Positions 21,313 through 27,094 of a DNA stretch of 27,094 nucleotides are shown piece by piece. The notes under the pieces are model-generated. The model had not been told where the DNA came from. It ran no database searches and saw nothing but the letters and a program-made list of their open reading frames with translations. The translations under genes and the position numbers were made by a program. Location: the NCBI RefSeq assembly GCF_000275845.1, contig NW_006766895.1, positions 701,242-728,335 of the forward strand, given 5' to 3'. Origin of the DNA: Dichomitus squalens LYAD-421 SS1 (taxonomy: Eukaryota; Basidiomycota; Agaricomycetes; Polyporales; Polyporaceae). Each line of letters starts with the position of its first letter. Position 1 is the stretch's first letter.

Positions 21313-22401
21313 AGTGTGCCACAGCGGGCAATGAGGACGTCCACAGAGGGCTTGTAGAGGATGTGATCTGACGCGTAAGATTCGATCTTCTTTACGACGT
21401 CCATCCCGCGTATGACCTCACCGAACACGACATTGCGCATGTCGCACCATGGTGCGGGAACGGTCGTAATGAAGAACTAGACGGGAATGGATCAGCATGG
21501 GTGATATAAGGGAGCCGTGTTCCGGCATGTCATGGCATGATTCAGATGGCGAGCATCACGAATGCAGTCAAGCTGGTCTGGTCACGAGTACGGGATGATC
21601 AAGATAGAGACGGAACATACAGGACCAGGATTAGGTCCGCTTGGCGTGGGTGGGTGCGGAAACTGAATAGAACGTACCTGCGAGGAATTGGTATGCGGGC
21701 CGCGATTGGCCATGGAGAGAAGACCAGGACGGTCGTGGCGTACGCGGAAGTTCTCGTCTGACGAGCAGAGTTTGTTGCCGCATGGATGAGGAGTGAGAGA
21801 GAAGGCGAGAAGAGATGGAGACGGGGATAGGAAGGGAATGTGTGAGGGAGGGAACGGAAGAGAGGTGATGAGCCAGTGAAAGGAGATCTACGCAACCTGA
21901 TTAACGTACCTGCGAACGTGGGTCCGTAAATGGAGCGGCCAGTGGTGCCATTGCCTTCTACGATGTCACCGCCCTGGATCATAAACTGGATTGGAAGGGG
22001 GAGGGAACGTGAGTGAGATGGGACGGGAGAAGAAGAGATGGAAGGGAGGCGCGGGAGTGCAGTGCGGACCTGAGGGACGACTCTGTGGAAGTATGATTGA
22101 GAGTAGCCATAGCCATTCTCGCCTGTTGCGAGCTCGCGGAAGTTGCGGGCGGTGATGGGACAGACAGAGTCGAATAGGCGGAAGACGATGCGACCTGCGT
22201 GGACGCCGTCGATCTCGATATCGAACTGGGCGTGATGGGCGGTAAGAACGGACACGAGGGAAGTGGGGGACGAGAAGATGATGGATAGAGATTAGGGGGG
22301 GGAGAGCGAGAGAAGGAGAAACTAACAAAGACGTCCGGGCCTGAGGCGGAGCGGGACCTTGAGTTGCGAGCGGGCGAACGGGGGGCGTCGGGGGTAGACA
22401 T
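21309..22401 (-). CDS. Cyclophilin-type peptidyl-prolyl cis-trans isomerase, 184 aa, five exons
   Basis: Exons 22401-22327, 22225-22070, 21985-21910, 21757-21678 and 21476-21309 splice in frame to 184 residues; introns are 101, 84, 152 and 201 nt. It catalyses cis-trans isomerisation of prolyl bonds. The first 25 residues are Ser/Arg/Pro-rich ([20 protein letters not shown]), then the single cyclophilin domain follows: [73 protein letters not shown] and [20 protein letters not shown]. Active-site residues equivalent to CypA R55, F60, M61, Q63 and W121 are R73, F78, M79, Q81 and W139; CypA H126 is replaced by N144. The N-terminus lacks a clear signal peptide, so a nuclear or cytosolic enzyme is likely. 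Start at 22401 is the only in-frame ATG for exon 1. Confidence 0.95.
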
Positions 22402-22747
22402 GAGCTGGAGTGTGTGGATGTGGGGATGAGTACTGCGGGGGGATAGGATGGTGGGGGATGGATGGGGGCAGGGCGGCGGGGAGGGGAGGGAATGTCGGAG
22501 AGGACCATGGCTGGGACGGGGACTAAGTATTTAGGCGGTGAGGAGGAGGACGTCCAGCACAAGCACGACACCGACTCTCGGCTTCCTCCGCAGATCACAC
22601 AAGATCTCCCCGTCCCCCTCGGCATTCTCCCATCTCTGATCCAGAGACCCCGGCCATCGCATCCCGACCCTGCAGGAGTACGACGAGTATTACTTACTCC
22701 GAGTAAGTAGGGTTGGCCGGTAACTGCTGGCCATCCTCGTCCCCGCC
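22402..22747. promoter_or_regulatory. Upstream region of the cyclophilin gene
   Basis: The first 100 bp above the cyclophilin ATG are very G-rich on the plus strand (22420-22500, several runs of three or more G). A 9-bp-arm palindrome TACTTACTC-C-GAGTAAGTA sits at 22691-22709. If the plus-strand ORF at 22748 is real, the region serves two divergent genes. Confidence 0.4.
22691..22709. repeat. Palindrome in the cyclophilin upstream region
   Basis: TACTTACTC (22691-22699), one C, GAGTAAGTA (22701-22709): perfect 9-bp inverted arms with a 1-nt spacer. Could bind a dimeric regulator; no factor is assigned. Confidence 0.6.
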
Positions 22748-22828
22748 ATGCTCAAGTCCGTCTTCCGTCGCGTCTCTTCTAGTGCTCCTCGCCGTGTGCG
22801 CCCAGCCACATCTGCTTCCCTAGCGTGA
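22748..22828 (+). CDS. Short ORF resembling a mitochondrial presequence
   Basis: 26 codons, MLKSVFRRVSSSAPRRVRPA then TSASLA and TGA. Composition (Arg, Ser, Ala, no acids, alternating basic/hydrophobic start) is typical of a mitochondrial targeting peptide, so it could be the first exon of an imported protein with a donor such as GTGTGC at about 22795. I could not find convincing downstream exons; it may be a remnant of a rearranged gene or chance. Confidence 0.25.
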   Translation: MLKSVFRRVSSSAPRRVRPATSASLA

Positions 22829-25800
22829 TCTCGGCTGCGGCAGAATACCGTTGTCTTGTTATGCTCTCGCTGCCACTGGTCTCCGTTTGCGCCAGGTTCC
22901 GTTTGCGATGCAACTTATCGCGATCAGCCACGTTGGTTCCCCACTAGCCACTCCTGCCCTGCCACACGCCTGTCGGCCCACTTTCCCCAGCCCTCTTAGC
23001 CTATCCTACCGTTCTCTCGGTACTCCGCCCAAGCTCACCTTCCCTTTCCTCGCCATCTTTCCCCCAGCCGTCCTGTTCACCGCCCATCTCCAAGCCGCCT
23101 CTCACCCTCGCTCGCAGCACGACCCTCCCAAACAACTTGCCTCCCTTATCCTCGCCGTCCGTCTATCCTACTTTCCCTTGCCGAACACTCCCCGAACGGC
23201 CCGACACCCTCGTCGACACGAGGTCCCCGGGCCCTTCCTTGCCCTCTTCAGCTCCAATTCCCCCACCGCTCTGCACCCGCGCTTCCTCTCCCGTTTCTTC
23301 TCCAATTCTTACCGCGCTCGCGTGCCTTAGCGGTGACGGATGACATTCACCCCGCACCGTACGTACACAGGCCACATGCAAGAACGTCCGCAACTCGATC
23401 ATCCCTCGGCAACCGCCGCCGCCCTCGTGGCCTCGCCCGTGGTTCGCGCCAGCGTTTGGGACACCGAGCGCCATCGTCCTCCGGCGAATTCTCGATACTT
23501 ACGCTTAGGCAGCTCGTCCGGCAAATATACATCCCAATACTAGCTCTGTCAGCCTTCGAATTCTATTCGCCATGCCCGTTAGCTTGTGGCCGCACGGGCG
23601 ATGCCACCGGATCTTGCCAGTCAACCATCCTGCGCGTCCGCGGAAACTCGCTGCTCCCTTGGCACAGCCTTGGAAGAGCCACCTGCCAGCTGTTCCGCCT
23701 CGCCCCTCCTATCTAGCATCTGCTATCTATGTTCGCGTCCTCTCCGTCCTCTCCTCCTTCCCCCGCCGGCTGCCTATTCTTGGTATCGTCTGCACCATCC
23801 TCACTTCGCGATTGGCTAGTATGCCGCACTCGTTCCTGTCGATCGCCTCCGTGCCCGCCATCGTCTGTGCCGAATCTTGATCCCTCCTTTTGTTGCCCGA
23901 CATGCCCAGGTGACCCCGACTCGAGGCCTCAGCGTGTCACCGGTTCGGACTCTTGTCACATTTTCTCTACCCGAGTTGGTCACATTCGACCGCCATGCAC
24001 GAACCCACCGCATCATACCTCTCCGCCTGAGAGCAATCAAAAGCACCTCAGTTGAACGTGCTTGCTGCCACCCCAACCCCCAACGCAGCCAGTGATGGTC
24101 TAGATCGACGCGCGCCCCGCTGCCGGCGTAGCGGCCACCGCATGCACCCTTGTTCACGGTAATTCTGTCGACGATAGTCCCTCTTTCTGTCACACGCCCT
24201 GACGCGTGGTTTTCCATCCCGCTCGGACCCTTCCACATCGATGTCCACACGGCAAGCACACACGTGTAGATTGTATCCTTGTTAGACGGCGTAAGAGAAC
24301 TCACCCGCATTCGAACCTAACTCGTGACAGGACGCCAGCTTTGTGGCACACGACCAATTCCACAAGTTCGGCTGCTGTGCCTTCTCACTAGCCCGCTCGC
24401 GTGTGATGCTGCGTATGCTAGATGTTCAGCCACCACTTACCGCGTTCGCAGCTTTATGGGCGCGTCGGCCTGCGGTCTAGGGCCTGCGGGATTCCCCGGT
24501 GCTAGCTTACCTCCAACACGTCTCGACCTCGCAATTGGGCCTGGATTTTACCGGCATACGCCGAAAATGCACTGTTTTCCATGAATGAGTGTTATTTGTC
24601 TGCTTTTGGGAGGTCGGGACCGCTCGTTGACGAAAGGTGCGACTTGTCAACGCGCACTGATGCCGTACTTTTGCATTGAATATTTTGTTCGCACTAATGG
24701 CGTGTGCATTCAGAATCCAATCTGTCGTGCACTATCTTGCTGCGGAGTATCTGGCGATGGATCATTGCCCGACGTCAAGTCCAGAGGTGCGTCTACCAAT
24801 CCTATGGATTTAAGCGTAATCCCGGTCTGATCTCAGGTGGAAGCAACGAGACACAAGATGCCGTTCGAGCGCTATGCGTGCGCGTCACGACTCACGGGCG
24901 TCCGCGTCAGGCTCGCGTTCTCTTAATTGTGGCGCCGTCCCTCTTGACAGGACGCGGACTCACTCGTTTGGTTTGCTGTAGCGCGTATGTGTACTAGATT
25001 CAGTTCAATGCACGCTTATCTCGCTCGCCGTTGTCCAGAGCCGCCCGCGAAGCCACGGCGGAAACGTCCGTCTCGCCTAGATTTCCGCCTACCTCGGTCG
25101 CGCCGCGCGTCGACGTTGCTGCTTAGTGCGGGGGCTCCGAGTAGGATGGGTAGTGCCCAATCGAGCTCTCCGTTTGTGCGAGACGCGCGATGCGGTTCAA
25201 GCAACGCGTCTACTCGTAGTTGTGCACTGCAATCAACCCTGTTCGGTTCCTCTACTTTCGCATAGCACTTGTAACGACGTCAGTGAGTGCTCACTTCCAA
25301 AGGCAGTTACTTGAGGAGCTAAACATAGTTGTAGCCGCAGCAGCTCGCCGGCATGTCGCCATGACCTTCTTTGCTTCTCTTCGGGTTCTTGCACGAAGGC
25401 CTGCGTGTGTGGACACTAGACGGCTTTTCTCGGACTGATACAGAACCACAACGTGATCATACGTGCACAACGCCGCTACTAGCTTGTTTCTCCTTAGGAC
25501 TCAGGAGGTCCGTCTATTGTAGCTCGAGGACGTTTCCGCTATTCTTCCTAAGCTACTGGTGTCTTGCGTGGGCAGGGATACCACTCGTAAACTGAGAGCA
25601 GCATTAGCTTTGTGCCGTCATTCTGGATCCTCTCTCATTCACAAAGTTCGTCGGCTTTCCACACAGTGCGGCTACTGTCCAATTATGCAGTCTGGATCCT
25701 GTCTTGGCAATGGCGGGAGTTTGTGGACTCCGTTCCTGAGTCAGCCTAAGCTATCAATGCCCCTCGGACTATAGCGTCCACTCAATGACTCTTCGCCGCG

Positions 25801-26050
25801 CTACACGCAAGCGAGCACTAGGTGTCCCATGTGAGGCCCGGCGACAGGGCCGGGTTCCCTGCCTTCCTCCTTGTGCCCGACATCAGACTTTTGACCATGC
25901 TGATGTGACTCTAGCCGCGGTCACTCCTGTGGGGCTTCTCAGGACTTCCTTCGGTTGCTAATCATGCTGTTCCGCCCCGGTGCTGTGCATGCTCCATCTT
26001 ATGTTCTATTGACTGCGATCCGCCGGATGGGGCTCTCTATACCCTAATTG
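22829..26050. other. Pyrimidine-rich, gene-poor stretch
   Basis: From about 22740 to 24100 the plus strand is strongly biased to C and T; the open frames there (for example 22851-23330 and 23572-23880) are Pro/Ser/Leu-rich products of that bias and do not look like proteins. From 24100 to 26050 composition is more balanced but no domain is recognised on either strand. A small hairpin with 6-bp CCCGGC/GCCGGG arms lies near 25836-25854. Confidence 0.35.
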
Positions 26051-26519
26051 TGTGGGACCTTCACAGTTTGATTGCTTTGTAGCCCTTAACCTTTGCTCGC
26101 TGACCCACTGATTTCTTCGAATTTAGCACATAGGAGGGATCACTCCAGAACAGTGTGAGTACCGCAAATGTGTCTGTAAGGTTGAGATGCAGATGTCTAG
26201 AGCGCTTCAAGCAGTGTTTTCCGCAACATTTCAAACACAGCACAATCCTTTCTTTGCTGAATCTTGTGATTCTTCTCAAGCAGTGGGTGCCCCTCCTTCT
26301 GGTACACATGCTCAATCCTTAAATGAGGCTGTTAGGCACTCCGCACAGACAAATGCCTCGCAAGCTATATGGGGAATTGCATGTAAGTATATATATGCCC
26401 TAAAGTGCATCAGGTAGCCCTATCAGAGGATTATTTGAGATGGTGCCTTGTTTTAGCTAGTTTAAGCATCTAACCATTGGTTATTGTCAAATACTTGAAA
26501 TTTCAAAGCCTGAGAATAT

Positions 26520-26660
26520 GGAACAAGGTGTCTAGCTCAATGACGGCTAAAGCAATCGTCTCCAAACCAAGGAGAGGTCGTGGGCTAGGTCGTGGGGCAC
26601 CTGGGACACTAGCTTGTTCCAGGTGAAACGGCCTGGTTGTGGTGCTATAGACCTTGTTCC
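26520..26660. repeat. Inverted repeat enclosing 121 bp
   Basis: GGAACAAGGT at 26520-26529 and ACCTTGTTCC at 26651-26660 are perfect 10-bp inverted copies, with partial similarity continuing inward (GTCTAGC versus GCTATAG). Confidence 0.6.
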
Positions 26661-26664
26661 ACCG

Positions 26665-26698
26665 AAAACCTGGCACCAAGGGGCTTGGTGCCAGTTTT
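26665..26698. repeat. Strong hairpin, 15-bp stem with one bulge
   Basis: AAAAC (26665-26669), a bulged C, TGGCACCAAG (26671-26680), loop GGG, then CTTGGTGCCAGTTTT (26684-26698). Confidence 0.75.
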
Positions 26699-26711
26699 CT
26701 GGGGATAGTGT

Positions 26712-26832
26712 TGTGTACCCTCATTGTTACGTGACCAAACTCAATTATGCCACAACATCAATGCTTCCACTCTAAGCTCAATCCTCTCAATCAGGGTACA
26801 CAGAGGTGCTGCATACCCTGATGTTATGTGAC
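26712..26832. repeat. Cluster of related direct and inverted repeats
   Basis: TACCCTCATTGTTACGTGAC (26716-26735) recurs in diverged direct form at 26814-26832 (TACCCTGATGTTATGTGAC). TGTGTACCCT (26712-26721) has a perfect inverted copy AGGGTACACA (26793-26802), and TCAGGGTA (26791-26798) pairs with TACCCTGA (26814-26821). Confidence 0.55.
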
Positions 26833-26954
26833 AGGACTTGTGTTCCGGAAACGCAACCTGACTGCGTACCCGGAGACATCTTCAAAAAAGCACGCCCTAA
26901 GCCCCCCCTAACCCTGATCCCCCACCACTTTGACCCTCTTAAATGCGATAAGAT

Positions 26955-27013
26955 TAAGTCCGATCGGTGATTAGTAAGTAAGTAATCATGATGACATAGT
27001 CCGATCGGACTTA
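26955..27013. repeat. Long interrupted palindrome
   Basis: TAAGTCCGATCGG (26955-26967) and CCGATCGGACTTA (27001-27013) are perfect 13-bp inverted copies. Inside, TGATTA (26968-26973) and TAATCA (26983-26988) form a second pair around GTAAGTAAG. Confidence 0.7.
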
Positions 27014-27094
27014 GTCATTATCGGAACAAAGCTCCGGCCGCGTTCGGCATCGTAAGCATAATTGACCTTATCTCCTGCGCCGTTGGATAGACAG

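Larger units (their letters stand above)
26051..27094. other. AT-richer, repeat-laden end of the window, probably transposon-derived
   Basis: Base composition drops to a visibly AT-richer text near 26050, and the stretch 26520-27013 holds several nested inverted and direct repeats (listed separately). No transposase, integrase or reverse transcriptase motif is visible in the short open frames (26187-26417 plus; 26061-26315 minus). It may be an LTR or a non-autonomous element continuing past the window edge. Confidence 0.4.

Noticed and set aside
25836..25854. GC hairpin as a transcription terminator
   Set aside because: Rho-independent terminators do not apply to a fungal nuclear genome, and there is no gene ending here.
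26820..27094. Firm call of an LTR starting TGTTATGTGAC
   Set aside because: The partner LTR, primer-binding site and polypurine tract are not visible; the window ends before it could be tested.

Overview
The window is nuclear DNA of a filamentous basidiomycete, most likely an Agaricomycete. The grounds are: many small phase-consistent introns (mostly about 50-105 nt) with GT...AG ends, GC-rich third codon positions, a FunK1 protein kinase (a family expanded in Agaricomycetes) and an MFS siderophore-iron transporter. All gene models were spliced by hand: junctions were chosen so that reading frame, splice signals and family conservation agree.

Layout. (1) 42-522 (+): 3' part of ribosomal protein eL8. 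(2) 786-1729 (+): small protein of unknown function, tail-to-tail with (3) 1803-4248 (-): intact 752-aa FunK1 kinase. (4) 4454-5553 (-): candidate gene not recognised. Its first proposed intron carries a 481-bp inverted-repeat element (4862-5342) flanked by perfect 10-bp direct repeats, which looks like a MITE. (5) 6790-9251 (-): 608-aa siderophore-iron transporter in 11 exons, two of them micro-exons of 9 and 18 nt; its upstream region has two close copies of the iron-GATA-factor site. (6) 11720-12925 (+): intronless 401-aa disordered protein. (7) 12926-19156: about 6 kb with no gene I can support. (8) 19157-20519 (-): LENG1/CIR_N-type nuclear protein. (9) 20806-21312 (-): possible three-helix membrane protein whose ATG overlaps the stop of (10) 21309-22401 (-): a 184-aa cyclophilin with a short Ser/Arg-rich N-terminus. 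(11) 22402-27094: a G-rich then pyrimidine-rich stretch with few coding signals, ending in an AT-richer kilobase full of nested inverted repeats that looks transposon-derived.

The genes do not form one pathway. Ribosome, nuclear RNA-related and cyclophilin genes are housekeeping types. The FunK1 kinase, the MITE-bearing gene and the gene-poor stretches are accessory in character. The clearest functional unit is the transporter with its putative iron-responsive GATA sites. The most interesting structural observation is the MITE inside an intron. I did not find a convincing new multi-gene system.
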